From Arachidicoccus terrestris (GTDB lineage Bacteria; Bacteroidota; Bacteroidia; Chitinophagales; Chitinophagaceae): DNA of 64,000 nucleotides. Positions 9,077 through 17,305 of the stretch are shown piece by piece; position 1 is the first letter of the stretch; the number at the start of each line of letters is the position of its first letter. The stretch lies in contig NZ_CP083387.1 of the NCBI RefSeq assembly GCF_020042345.1, positions 682,001 to 746,000 of the forward strand, written 5' to 3'. Both the position numbers and the translations under genes were made by a program. The notes below the pieces were generated by a model. The model had not been told where the DNA came from. It ran no database searches and saw only the letters and a program-made list of their open reading frames with translations.

Positions 9077-10135
9077 TTAATCGGATGCATGCCGCATAGT
9101 AGCCGCAGATCGCTGCGCTGCCACTTGTATTAATAAATCGGCGGCGCCGGATACATCTGCCGGATCTGTCACGGACAGTGCCGTGACCCAGCTTTTAGCG
9201 GCCCCTGGTTTACGTGACTTGACATACGCTTTATCATAATACATCAGGACACGTCTTATAAAAGCACGCATGTTTCCGCTTTGAATATCTTCGGTTGCCG
9301 CCCTGGTCTGATCCGGCCCCAGTCTCTTTTTAATTTTAAGGGTCGCCTCCGTGAGAAAGGCTTTATCTAATATACCATATTGACTGTTCAATATTTCCAC
9401 CCTGGCCTCCAGCGGCACTTCCAGCTCTACAGCCGGCGCCGCACACAGTTGTGTCCAGAGTCCGCCGGGAACGGCACATCTGCCAATGGTGATACTTTCA
9501 TCTTCGATCCAGACAGTCTTTGAACAATCCAGGTCCTTGAGCTGCCAGGCCAGATTATTTTCAAATTGCTCCTGGGTGGGCTGTATCAGGCGGCCCATGC
9601 TGCCATAGGCGGAGCCCTGATGACAGGCCAGCGCTTCCAGATCCAGTACCTGCTGCCGGCTAGCCAGTGCCTGCAAAATACCCGTTTTATTGGACCCTGT
9701 CTTCCCTGACAGGACCACCAGATTCAGCGGCTGGCTAAATAACGTATGTGCCCACCTGCGAAAGGCTTTATAGCCCCCCTTAATGACATATACCTCAAAT
9801 CCATACAGGCTGAGTGCCCAGGCCATGGCTTCGCTCCGCATGCCGCCCCGCCAGCAATGTAAAATGACTTTTTGATCCGGTGCCAGCTCGAGCGCCTTTT
9901 TAATATACCCTGACCATTTGGGTCCTGTAATATCAAACCCCTTAAGGATGGCGGCCTGCCGGCCTTGATGATTATAGGTGGTGCCAATGGCAGCTCTCTC
10001 GTCATCGGTGAACAGCGGCAGCGACAGTGCGCCCGGAATATGCCCTTTGGCATATTCTGCAGGGCTCCGGATATCCAGCAGCGGTGCGTTTATTTCGCTG
10101 CCGCTCACTTTATCGAATGTTACTGTATGAATCAT
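9077..10135 (-). CDS. mnmH: tRNA 2-selenouridine synthase
   Basis: Replaces sulfur with selenium in 2-thiouridine at the wobble base of certain tRNAs (also called SelU or YbbB). The N-terminal rhodanese domain has the catalytic loop CWRGGMRS with Cys94. A P-loop follows, GKTGSNKT at residues 144-151, in the second domain that gives the geranyl-transfer and selenation activities in this family. At 352 residues it is near the usual 360. The gene is first in a two-gene unit with selD, and a candidate -7 element lies about 35 bases upstream of the start. Confidence 0.95.
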   Translation of the reverse strand: MIHTVTFDKVSGSEINAPLLDIRSPAEYAKGHIPGALSLPLFTDDERAAIGTTYNHQGRQAAILKGFDITGPKWSGYIKKALELAPDQKVILHCWRGGMRSEAMAWALSLYGFEVYVIKGGYKAFRRWAHTLFSQPLNLVVLSGKTGSNKTGILQALASRQQVLDLEALACHQGSAYGSMGRLIQPTQEQFENNLAWQLKDLDCSKTVWIEDESITIGRCAVPGGLWTQLCAAPAVELEVPLEARVEILNSQYGILDKAFLTEATLKIKKRLGPDQTRAATEDIQSGNMRAFIRRVLMYYDKAYVKSRKPGAAKSWVTALSVTDPADVSGAADLLIQVAAQRSAATMRHASD

Positions 10136-10169
10136 TTCCTTAGATCAAGGCGCAAGACCCTGAGTGGGC

Positions 10170-10177
10170 CAAAGATA
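10170..10177 (-). promoter_or_regulatory. Candidate -7 element of the mnmH-selD unit
   Basis: On the minus strand this reads TATCTTTG, a match to TAnnTTTG, 35 bases upstream of mnmH. No clear TTTG partner is seen at the right distance. Confidence 0.4.
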
Positions 10178-10233
10178 CCAACTATCGGGAGACTGCTGGC
10201 CGGGATTGAAAATTTCCTGAAAGGGGATTATGC

Positions 10234-10749
10234 TTACTGATGCACAAACAGCTCTTTATATTTTTTAAGCAGCTTAAAACTACAGACAATATGTACGGCG
10301 AGTAAAACATCAAATATCAAAAAGAAGATCATCAGATTTTTTAGCGCACCATACACCAGCTCAGCAGAAACAGGCATGGAGGTCGTGCCTTGCGCGTCCT
10401 CCATGGTATTGATCCAGACCTGCAGGGTTGTCATTATCTCCTTATGCATAAAGAACAGATAATAGGCATTATACAGGATCTGCAACACAAAGAAAATGGA
10501 TACAAAAGCATTGACGCGGATCCAGTCTCTGTTACCCGCCTTGGCAGGCATTCCCGGTACAATGTTACGCCGGAAAAACTGGACTGATTTTACCATATAG
10601 ATCACTACACAGGCAAATACGAAGACGCCGAGCAGCATCACCGGGTTACTGAAAGAAATGAACACAAAGGGAATCATAATAAAGGCCAGAATAAAAACAA
10701 TGGGCATTAAAATGGCGCTTATGATGCGAAATAACTTTTCTGTATTCAT
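10234..10749 (-). CDS. Small integral membrane protein, unknown (four TM segments)
   Basis: A 171-residue protein with four hydrophobic segments (about residues 8-30, 38-55, 80-98 and 135-158) and short polar loops. The pattern resembles DUF2975-like membrane proteins, but I cannot assign it firmly. It has no cysteine pairs or enzyme motifs. It lies 98 bases upstream of mnmH on the same strand, with a promoter-like element in the gap, so it is probably a separate unit. It begins 52 bases downstream of the end of mqnA. Confidence 0.65.
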   Translation of the reverse strand: MNTEKLFRIISAILMPIVFILAFIMIPFVFISFSNPVMLLGVFVFACVVIYMVKSVQFFRRNIVPGMPAKAGNRDWIRVNAFVSIFFVLQILYNAYYLFFMHKEIMTTLQVWINTMEDAQGTTSMPVSAELVYGALKNLMIFFLIFDVLLAVHIVCSFKLLKKYKELFVHQ

Positions 10750-10801
10750 ATTTAGTTTTTGTGCTGTAAAGCATGATCTCGTGACCTGTAAAGGTACCTA
10801 T

Positions 10802-11560
10802 TTAGGCTGGTAACGCCTGCATGAGCTTTAAAAACAAGTCCAATGCTTTTATTTTGTCGGGATTGACCTCGTAGCTGATTTTTTCTCTGAAATAGGTCTC
10901 CAGGTCAAAATAATCATAAGGGATCTCTGCTGATACCGCAGCTAAATTATCAAGTCCCTCCTTATTGGCCAAATTAAAAGCCTTAATAAAAGATTCAGGA
11001 AGGGTTTTATTGGCAATCCAGGCAGCCATCATAAAAGGAAGTCCCGTAAAGTCGGTCCAGACCTCTGCCAGATCATAAATATACTTCTGTGGCTGTGCGC
11101 CATATTTCTGTTCAAATACCCGGTCTCCGATGATCACACCCGCGGTGGTTCCCTTGATCTGCTGAATATAACCGGGCTTTGCCGCCTGATAGACCACGTT
11201 TTTTTTCCAGAAATGATGGAAAATCACTTTACAGAGATTAATGGAACTGAAACTCTGATAATCCAGCAATACCGTTTCTATTTCATCAACCGGTACATCA
11301 CTGAACAGACAAACCGTCTCTACAGAACCCACGGAACCGATACAATAATCCGATACGATCTTCCACTCTTTCATCTGTGGTATATAAGCAACCGGAATCA
11401 ATCCAAGGTCTACTTCATTATCTACCAGCATCTTACCTATTTTTGCCGGAAAATCCTCCACTAATTCCATCTGCTCCAGCAACTCCGGGGACCGTTTTAC
11501 ACCATATATTAAAGGTCTGGTATTTAAATAACTAACGGCTGCGACTTTTATCTTCTTCAA
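10802..11560 (-). CDS. mqnA: Chorismate dehydratase (futalosine menaquinone pathway)
   Basis: Converts chorismate to 3-[(1-carboxyvinyl)oxy]benzoate, the first step of the futalosine route to menaquinone. The N-terminal KIKVAAVSYLNTRPLIYG and the later DLGLIPVAY are typical of the MqnA periplasmic-binding-like fold, and the length (about 252) fits. I start it at the TTG at 11560 rather than the ATG at 11590. The TTG product begins exactly like the family (M-KKIKVAAVSYLNT), and a consensus promoter (11579-11607) would place the transcription start downstream of that ATG. The adjacent purB gene is divergent and starts 68 bases away. Confidence 0.88.
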   Translation of the reverse strand: MKKIKVAAVSYLNTRPLIYGVKRSPELLEQMELVEDFPAKIGKMLVDNEVDLGLIPVAYIPQMKEWKIVSDYCIGSVGSVETVCLFSDVPVDEIETVLLDYQSFSSINLCKVIFHHFWKKNVVYQAAKPGYIQQIKGTTAGVIIGDRVFEQKYGAQPQKYIYDLAEVWTDFTGLPFMMAAWIANKTLPESFIKAFNLANKEGLDNLAAVSAEIPYDYFDLETYFREKISYEVNPDKIKALDLFLKLMQALPA

Positions 11561-11578
11561 ATGCTGTAAATTTGCCCG

Positions 11579-11607
11579 CAAAGATAACATTTATCAAAAT
11601 ATTCAAA
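11579..11607 (-). promoter_or_regulatory. mqnA promoter
   Basis: Minus strand: TTTG (11607-11604), 17 bases, then TATCTTTG (11586-11579). The predicted RNA start near 11572 leaves a leader of only about 12 nt before the TTG start of mqnA, and it excludes the upstream ATG. Confidence 0.6.
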
Positions 11608-11628
11608 CGTTAGCAAAAACCAAATAGA

Positions 11629-12975
11629 ATGGATCTTCACCACCTTACAGCCATCTCCCCTGTTGATGGCCGTTACCATCCACAGGTGACACAACTGGAG
11701 GGCTTTTTCTCTGAATATGCCCTGATCAGGTACCGTGTGTATGTAGAAATACAGTACTTTATTTTCCTGGCCGATAAGAAAATCTTCAAATTGCCGGCCA
11801 AGGATAAAAATAAACTGCTGGAGGCGGCCGATCAGTTCAGCCTGGAAGATGCGGTGCGTATCAAAGAGATTGAGAAAATCACTAATCATGACGTAAAGGC
11901 GGTTGAATACTTTTTAAAAGAGATCCTGGACACGCTCGGACTGAGCCATTTAAAAGAATGGATCCATTTTGGACTGACTTCCCAGGATATCAATAATACC
12001 GCAATCCCTTTAGGCTGGAAAGACGCGGTAGAAACCCAGTACTTGCCTGCCCTGCTGAATCTGCAAATGCACCTGCAGCAGATGGCTTCCGACTGGAAAA
12101 CCATTCCCATGCTGGCCAGAACACATGGACAGCCGGCTTCTCCTACAACGCTGGGAAAAGAGTGGATGGTTTTTGTCGAGCGACTGATCCATCAGATCGA
12201 TCTTTTGACGGCTGTTCCCTTTGCAGCTAAATTTGGGGGCGCCACCGGTAATTTCAATGCGCATCAGGTTGCCTTCCCTAAAAAAGACTGGGTGAAACTG
12301 GGCAATGAATTTGTAGAAGAAAGACTGGGGCTGCAGCGGATGCAGTTTACCACGCAGATTGAACACTATGATCTGCTGGCAGCACAATTTGACGGCATTA
12401 AAAGAATCAACAATATCCTGATCGATCTGTGTCGCGACATATGGACCTATGTATCCATGGATTATTTTAAGCAGAAAACAAAAAAAGGGGAAGTCGGGTC
12501 ATCGGCCATGCCTCACAAGGTCAACCCGATTGACTTTGAAAATGCAGAGGGTAACCTCGGTATTGCCAATGCACTGTTAGAGCATTTATCCGCCAAATTG
12601 CCCATTAGCCGTTTACAGCGTGATTTAACGGACTCAACGGTGCTGCGCAACCTGGGTGTTCCTGTCGCACATACGCTCATCGCGCTGCGCTCCATCGAGA
12701 AGGGGCTCGGTAAATTACTGCTCAATGAAGCTAAACTCAGAGCGGACCTGGATAATAACTGGGCGGTGGTCGCAGAAGCAATCCAGACCATCCTGCGCCG
12801 GGAAAATTACCCGAATCCTTACGAAGCGCTGAAAGATCTTACCCGCGGCAAAGCATCTATTACGAAAAAGGATATCCAAAAGTTTATCACTTCACTTAAA
12901 GTCGCTAAAGAGATCAAAGACGAGCTGCGCAGGATTACGCCGGAGAACTATACCGGTATCACAGCTACCTTCTAA
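11629..12975 (+). CDS. purB: Adenylosuccinate lyase
   Basis: Splits adenylosuccinate to AMP and SAICAR to AICAR in purine synthesis; the cytosolic enzyme is a homotetramer. It carries the superfamily signature SSAMPHKVNPIDFENAEG (about residues 288-305) with the flexible catalytic serine loop, THGQPASPTTLGKE in the middle region, and the N-terminal PVDGRY. At 448 residues it matches the E. coli-type enzyme (about 456). It is divergent from mqnA and followed by a 13-bp terminator hairpin. Confidence 0.95.
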   Translation: MDLHHLTAISPVDGRYHPQVTQLEGFFSEYALIRYRVYVEIQYFIFLADKKIFKLPAKDKNKLLEAADQFSLEDAVRIKEIEKITNHDVKAVEYFLKEILDTLGLSHLKEWIHFGLTSQDINNTAIPLGWKDAVETQYLPALLNLQMHLQQMASDWKTIPMLARTHGQPASPTTLGKEWMVFVERLIHQIDLLTAVPFAAKFGGATGNFNAHQVAFPKKDWVKLGNEFVEERLGLQRMQFTTQIEHYDLLAAQFDGIKRINNILIDLCRDIWTYVSMDYFKQKTKKGEVGSSAMPHKVNPIDFENAEGNLGIANALLEHLSAKLPISRLQRDLTDSTVLRNLGVPVAHTLIALRSIEKGLGKLLLNEAKLRADLDNNWAVVAEAIQTILRRENYPNPYEALKDLTRGKASITKKDIQKFITSLKVAKEIKDELRRITPENYTGITATF

Positions 12976-12996
12976 GTCTTACTTAGCTGCGCTATC

Positions 12997-13039
12997 AAAG
13001 GGCATCCTGATCGGTTCAACACGAAACAGGATGCCCTTT
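12997..13039. terminator. Bidirectional terminator hairpin between purB and a convergent gene
   Basis: A perfect 13-bp stem (AAAGGGCATCCTG and its complement) with a 17-nt loop. It has A-rich and T-rich sides that could serve both strands, and it sits between convergent genes. Confidence 0.7.
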
Positions 13040-13074
13040 AAGATTGTAACGGCCAGTGATTAAATATCGGGGGC

Positions 13075-14205
13075 TTACTTTGATAAAAACTGGCGGCTGA
13101 CTTCCTCAAGACAAGCCAGGTCACCGTCTTTCACGCTTCCGAAAAAAGAGATACCTCCGGCGCCATTTTCCAGCGCATAACGGATACCCTCTTTCAGGTC
13201 ACCGCTGTTTTTAAAGTCAGGCAGATAGAGTCCCGCATACAACGGCATTTTCCCGTGCAGAAAATGTACACCCTCGGCAACCGCGTCACCGATCCAGCGC
13301 GTATTTTCTTTATAGAAACCGTGGTAAATCATGGGACAGACACCATCCATATTCCAGTAGGTCCAGTCCTGGCGCACATTTCTTCTGGCTACTTCAGGTG
13401 TCGGGAATACGGCAGCAGTGATCTTCTTACCGGCTCCATGCGCGATCTCTGCCAGATGGTTCACAATATTAGTAATCTGATTATAGCGAAACTGCCGCCA
13501 TGAAAGGCTGGCGTCCGGATAGGTTATATCTTTCAATGTCTCGCCGCTCCATTGTTGAAAGCGCTGCTGGCAATGGTCACAGTAACAGAAATCATAGTCC
13601 GGCAGTTCTTTGGTCTGTATCAGGTCATAATTGGACCACAGATTCACGGGCAGGATCACATCACAATAACGGACATAATCCAGGTGGATGCCATCCACAT
13701 AATCGAATGCCAGTATCTGGCTTACCTGTTGCTGCAAATAGCTCAGAGTGGTTTCTTTAGACGGGCACAGCCATCTGTAATAATCTACATAGGGCGGATG
13801 ATCTGCACAGCTTTTACCCGATCTGGACACCGCATACCAGTCAGGGTGTTCCTTCAGCAGTTCCTTTTCACCCCGGTTCATGGTCCACATCCAGCGATGG
13901 GTTTCCAGGCCTTGCTTTTTCGCGGCCCTAAAATGCGCCTCACTGTCATTTTCAAAAAAAACACCTGTAATACCCGCCTTCGCGTAGGCTGAATAAGTCG
14001 TCTGCATTTCTTCTGACGTTTTTTTAGGATCAGGATTGATCCAAACCCAGTTCCGGAGTACTTTTTTTGCGGCGCCTTTCGTAAGATCCTCTTGCTTTTC
14101 TTGACCGGACGGATGCGTATATGCCGCCATGGCTAAGGGCGCTGTTGCGACACCGGCCGAAGCCAAAAGTGTTTTCTTGAGAAAATCGCGTCTATTGTCC
14201 TTCAT
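13075..14205 (-). CDS. Tat-exported glycoside-hydrolase-like protein (GHL10 type)
   Basis: A 376-residue protein whose N-terminus (MKDNRRDFLKKTLLASAG) is a twin-arginine signal typical of export in folded form. The body resembles the uncharacterised GHL10/DUF187-like family of TIM-barrel hydrolases: WVWINPDPKKTSEEM, GITGVFFEND, HRWMWTMNRG, DYVDGIHLDYVRY (acidic residues on barrel strands) and a CYCDHC cluster. The substrate is unknown; I infer a carbohydrate. The gene 77 bases upstream on the same strand encodes a protein with a CBM9-like domain, so the pair probably acts on the same extracytoplasmic glycan. Confidence 0.75.
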   Translation of the reverse strand: MKDNRRDFLKKTLLASAGVATAPLAMAAYTHPSGQEKQEDLTKGAAKKVLRNWVWINPDPKKTSEEMQTTYSAYAKAGITGVFFENDSEAHFRAAKKQGLETHRWMWTMNRGEKELLKEHPDWYAVSRSGKSCADHPPYVDYYRWLCPSKETTLSYLQQQVSQILAFDYVDGIHLDYVRYCDVILPVNLWSNYDLIQTKELPDYDFCYCDHCQQRFQQWSGETLKDITYPDASLSWRQFRYNQITNIVNHLAEIAHGAGKKITAAVFPTPEVARRNVRQDWTYWNMDGVCPMIYHGFYKENTRWIGDAVAEGVHFLHGKMPLYAGLYLPDFKNSGDLKEGIRYALENGAGGISFFGSVKDGDLACLEEVSRQFLSK

Positions 14206-14268
14206 TAGATTTCTCTTTAATGATTAAGTATTCTTATTTGACTCATTGATTAATTCCCTGTCGTAGCC

Positions 14269-14276
14269 CAAAGGTA
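14269..14276 (-). promoter_or_regulatory. Candidate -7 element of the GHL10-like gene
   Basis: Minus strand TACCTTTG matches TAnnTTTG, 64 bases upstream of the start at 14205. No clear upstream TTTG. Confidence 0.35.
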
Positions 14277-14282
14277 AACAGA

Positions 14283-15500
14283 TCAGTTCTGCCTTTCTCC
14301 CCTGATCAGTCCATTTTGATCCAGGGCAAGCAGCTCATCTCCATTTTCCGCTACCAGCGCGACCCGAAACCAGTTCTTACCGGCGTTCATATGCAATGTA
14401 TATCTTTCGGTCTGACCGTTTTCGTTTAACACTGCCTTATTGTCCGTCACGCCGAGCTCCCTTAAAGTTAAGGCATATTTTTGATGTCGGGCAAACTGAA
14501 ATTTCTGCAGGTAATAGAGCTTCCACAGAACAGCTTTTTGTTTTTCGATAAAAGGTAAAACGGGTAGTGCTGTGCTGTCGTTTGTAAAAAACAAATAGCC
14601 CCATCTGTCAGGAGCATGCATATCCACGATACCCTGCGGAGACCAGACCCAATTATGTTCAGCAACCCTCCTGCCATGGATCGTTTTTCTTTCATAACGC
14701 TTATTAATTGTCGTCAGATCCCACTGTACCCGGGAGAAATTCATGCGCCAGTAGGTACCGCGTGCAGGTGTCCGCTGACCAAAGCTCAGCACACTGCTAA
14801 ATGGGATAGCCATTTCTACGGTCCAGCTGCTGTCTTTATCTTCCGGATTATTTACGGTCCCATGGAGCTGCACGGCTGACTGAAGACCTTTCAGGTCCCA
14901 ATGGATCACCGCTCTGCCGCCATTCCTGTAGGGGCGTGTCATCATGAGATCCAGTACAGTGCCTAGTTGATTAATTTCCAGTTCATAATAGCTGGATACA
15001 TCGGGGCCGGTCGTAAAAAAAGCTTCAAAGTCATTATTATGGTAAATGATCGTATCCCGCTTCCGGAGCGTGGCCCAGAGATCCTGATCTTTCAGTTCCG
15101 CTGCGATGTAGAGGAACTGGGCGTCCCAGCACATTTTTACGCGGGTAGCCAATATGTCCGCGGCTTGATCTATCCGGATGCCTTTTAATTTTGAAATGCC
15201 CGCAATGTCTGAAAAGAGATCGGACCACTTCGCAGCTTGCCATGCCGGATCCTCCAGGCGGCCATCAATCTTTATAGCATGTTGCGCCCTCGGTGCGGCA
15301 TATATTTTCGGTTGGGCAAATAGTCCTGCCGGCAGGTTTTCAGGAACAGAATCAACATGGGGATCACCAGCGGCTGTTTTAACGCCCGCCCGGACTGCAG
15401 ACTGGATGCCTATTAAGAAAATGCCGGTTATCAACCAGTAACAAAAAACGGCAGAGACTTTATGGAATGGCCTGCCATCTGGATCGTTTTTCTTAGTCAT
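14283..15500 (-). CDS. Secreted protein with CBM9-like (DUF1083) domain
   Basis: A 405-residue protein with an N-terminal hydrophobic segment after a basic start (about residues 15-37), a signal peptide or anchor. From residue 68 it has the CBM9-like pattern seen in Bacteroidota: AQHAIKIDGRLEDPAWQAAKWSDLF, then CWDAQFLYIAAELKDQDLWA, NNDFEAFFTTGPD and YWRMNFSRVQWDL. Such proteins bind carbohydrate or assist degradation; no catalytic residues are evident. Its stop is 77 bases upstream of the GHL10-like gene, in the same direction, so cotranscription or shared function is likely. Confidence 0.8.
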   Translation of the reverse strand: MTKKNDPDGRPFHKVSAVFCYWLITGIFLIGIQSAVRAGVKTAAGDPHVDSVPENLPAGLFAQPKIYAAPRAQHAIKIDGRLEDPAWQAAKWSDLFSDIAGISKLKGIRIDQAADILATRVKMCWDAQFLYIAAELKDQDLWATLRKRDTIIYHNNDFEAFFTTGPDVSSYYELEINQLGTVLDLMMTRPYRNGGRAVIHWDLKGLQSAVQLHGTVNNPEDKDSSWTVEMAIPFSSVLSFGQRTPARGTYWRMNFSRVQWDLTTINKRYERKTIHGRRVAEHNWVWSPQGIVDMHAPDRWGYLFFTNDSTALPVLPFIEKQKAVLWKLYYLQKFQFARHQKYALTLRELGVTDNKAVLNENGQTERYTLHMNAGKNWFRVALVAENGDELLALDQNGLIRGERQN

Positions 15501-15688
15501 AGTTTAGTTAACACAGTGAATGCTACCTCAGCGACAGCGATGCAAAATAAACTTAAGTAATAATTATAAGCTATAACAGATCGTTAATGCGCGCATCCAT
15601 AAGAACCGTGCTGATGTTGAATATAGTAACGTCCGGTTGCATCCTTTATTGAAAGCATCCTTTTACATTAGCAATCAGCACGCCTGTT

Positions 15689-16420
15689 TTACGCGTTCCA
15701 GATCTTCCAGTTTTCTTCCGCCTGGATTTCCAGCATGGGATAACCATTCTGGATCCTGGCCCCCTGGCGCTTTCCCAGTTCCAAAAACCGCGTAAGTGGC
15801 GGATTGTACACCAGGTCATAGAGGTAATGCGCAGAGCTCAGTTGCTCATAGGCCAGGTCCGGCGCCTGATCTTGTTTTGGATAAGTCCCTACCGGACTAC
15901 AGTTGATTATAACCGTATACGTCTTCAGTATCTCCGGGTCTTTGATATCCTGATAAGAGAGCTGGCCGGGCGCCGGGTTTCTGGAAACAAACTTATAGCC
16001 GATACCCAGGTTTTGTAAAACAAAACAGATGGCCGCAGCCGCACCGCCGGTACCCAGTATCAAGGCCTTTTTATCCTGTGGATTCAGATGCGGCAGAAAT
16101 GAACGCTCAAAGCCGGCTACATCTGTGTTATATCCCTTAAGCCTGCCACCCACGATCTGAACACAGTTACAGGCCTCAATAGCCTGAACGGCCTCAGACT
16201 GTTCATCCAGATAAGGAATAATGGCTTTTTTATAAGGAATCGTAATACAGAATCCTTTTAGCGCAGGATCCTGTATCAATTTTTCAACTTCTTCAATCTT
16301 GCTGAGCTCATGATTTTCAAATACGCAATCTGCCAGCCCTTCCTCTTTAAATTTTTCCTCAAAATATTTTTTGGAAAATGAGTGGCCAAGTGGCAGTCCG
16401 ATGATCCCGTATTTTTTCAT
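15689..16420 (-). CDS. aroE: Shikimate dehydrogenase
   Basis: NADPH-dependent reduction of 3-dehydroshikimate to shikimate in aromatic amino acid synthesis. The N-terminus shows the substrate site (IGLPLGHSFSKKYF) and the catalytic-lysine region FCITIPYKKAIIPYLD. It continues with NTDVAGFERSF and the nucleotide-binding LGTGGAAAAICFVL. At 243 residues it is slightly short, as is usual in Bacteroidota. The gene lies 24 bases downstream of the phosphosulfolactate synthase homologue on the same strand, so they are probably cotranscribed. Confidence 0.93.
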   Translation of the reverse strand: MKKYGIIGLPLGHSFSKKYFEEKFKEEGLADCVFENHELSKIEEVEKLIQDPALKGFCITIPYKKAIIPYLDEQSEAVQAIEACNCVQIVGGRLKGYNTDVAGFERSFLPHLNPQDKKALILGTGGAAAAICFVLQNLGIGYKFVSRNPAPGQLSYQDIKDPEILKTYTVIINCSPVGTYPKQDQAPDLAYEQLSSAHYLYDLVYNPPLTRFLELGKRQGARIQNGYPMLEIQAEENWKIWNA

Positions 16421-16444
16421 GCGTGCTTAAATAAATCTGGGCGA

Positions 16445-17224
16445 TTAGTAGGTACTTTGATGATCTTTATTCAGGTATAGGTGGAACGTATCACTACGCA
16501 GACCGATACGCATGGTTTCCAAAGGAATGATTTCTGCCGGTGCAATGTTACCCAGGTTGACATTACAGCCGCAGAGTTCCAGAAAATAGAGTTGCTGATT
16601 TTTCTGAGGCGCTTCCCAAATAATTTTTTCTTTTGGAATTTTTGTAAGGATCTCATTGACGAGTCCCTGTCTTACTTCTCCGCTGTCACGATATAATCCG
16701 ACGTTACCCGCCTCTCTGGCTTCTGCGATCACATAAGAGGCCCCGGCCGCAAGTTCATCCTGCATCAGCTGAATCCACCTGTATGGCGCCATGATGTTGG
16801 TCGCATCCTTGCTGCCAACTTCACTCAGAACGGTCGCATGCTTGGTCAGCATTTCTATGTAACCACATTTCTCTGCATGGGGAATGGAAATGGAGCCATC
16901 ACTGACTTCCATATAGTCGATACCGTAATCTTTACAGATCCCGATATATTCATCAATTTGATTGCGAATCAAAAACGCTTCAAACAGGGTGCCGCCAAAA
17001 TAAACGGCAATATTATTGGAACGGTAGATATCAATTTTCTCTTTGAGATTAGGCGTTACCATGGAGGTCCCGAATCCCAGTTTGACGATATCTATGTAGG
17101 GTTTACCGATGCTGACAAAATTTTTTGCTTCTTCCAGACTCAGGCCTTTATCCATAACCATTGTGAGTCCAAATTCTCTTGGGGAGGTTGTTCGCTCAGG
17201 GATCTGAGATAATTTAAAATTCAT
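16445..17224 (-). CDS. Phosphosulfolactate synthase homologue (ComA family)
   Basis: A 259-residue TIM-barrel protein. It resembles ComA, which adds sulfite to phosphoenolpyruvate to make phosphosulfolactate, the first step of archaeal coenzyme M synthesis. Family-like stretches are FGLTMVMDKGLSLEEAKNFV, DIVKLGFGTS, VYFGGTLFEAF, DYMEVSDGSI and IIWEAPQKNQQLYFLELCG. Bacteroidota do not make coenzyme M, so the product may feed sulfolactate or another sulfonate; this is inference. The gene is first in a pair with aroE, and a candidate -7 element lies 24 bases upstream. Confidence 0.82.
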   Translation of the reverse strand: MNFKLSQIPERTTSPREFGLTMVMDKGLSLEEAKNFVSIGKPYIDIVKLGFGTSMVTPNLKEKIDIYRSNNIAVYFGGTLFEAFLIRNQIDEYIGICKDYGIDYMEVSDGSISIPHAEKCGYIEMLTKHATVLSEVGSKDATNIMAPYRWIQLMQDELAAGASYVIAEAREAGNVGLYRDSGEVRQGLVNEILTKIPKEKIIWEAPQKNQQLYFLELCGCNVNLGNIAPAEIIPLETMRIGLRSDTFHLYLNKDHQSTY

Positions 17225-17247
17225 CTAAGAAAGTTTTTACTTGTGCG

Positions 17248-17255
17248 CAAAAATA
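17248..17255 (-). promoter_or_regulatory. Candidate -7 element of the ComA-like gene
   Basis: Minus strand TATTTTTG, a TAnnTTTG match 24 bases before the start. A TTTG at 17283-17280 is 24 bases upstream, slightly beyond the usual spacing. Confidence 0.45.
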
Positions 17256-17305
17256 AGCTTATTGATTGAAATGAGCTTTCAAAATCAATAAATTCATAAT
17301 TGGGC

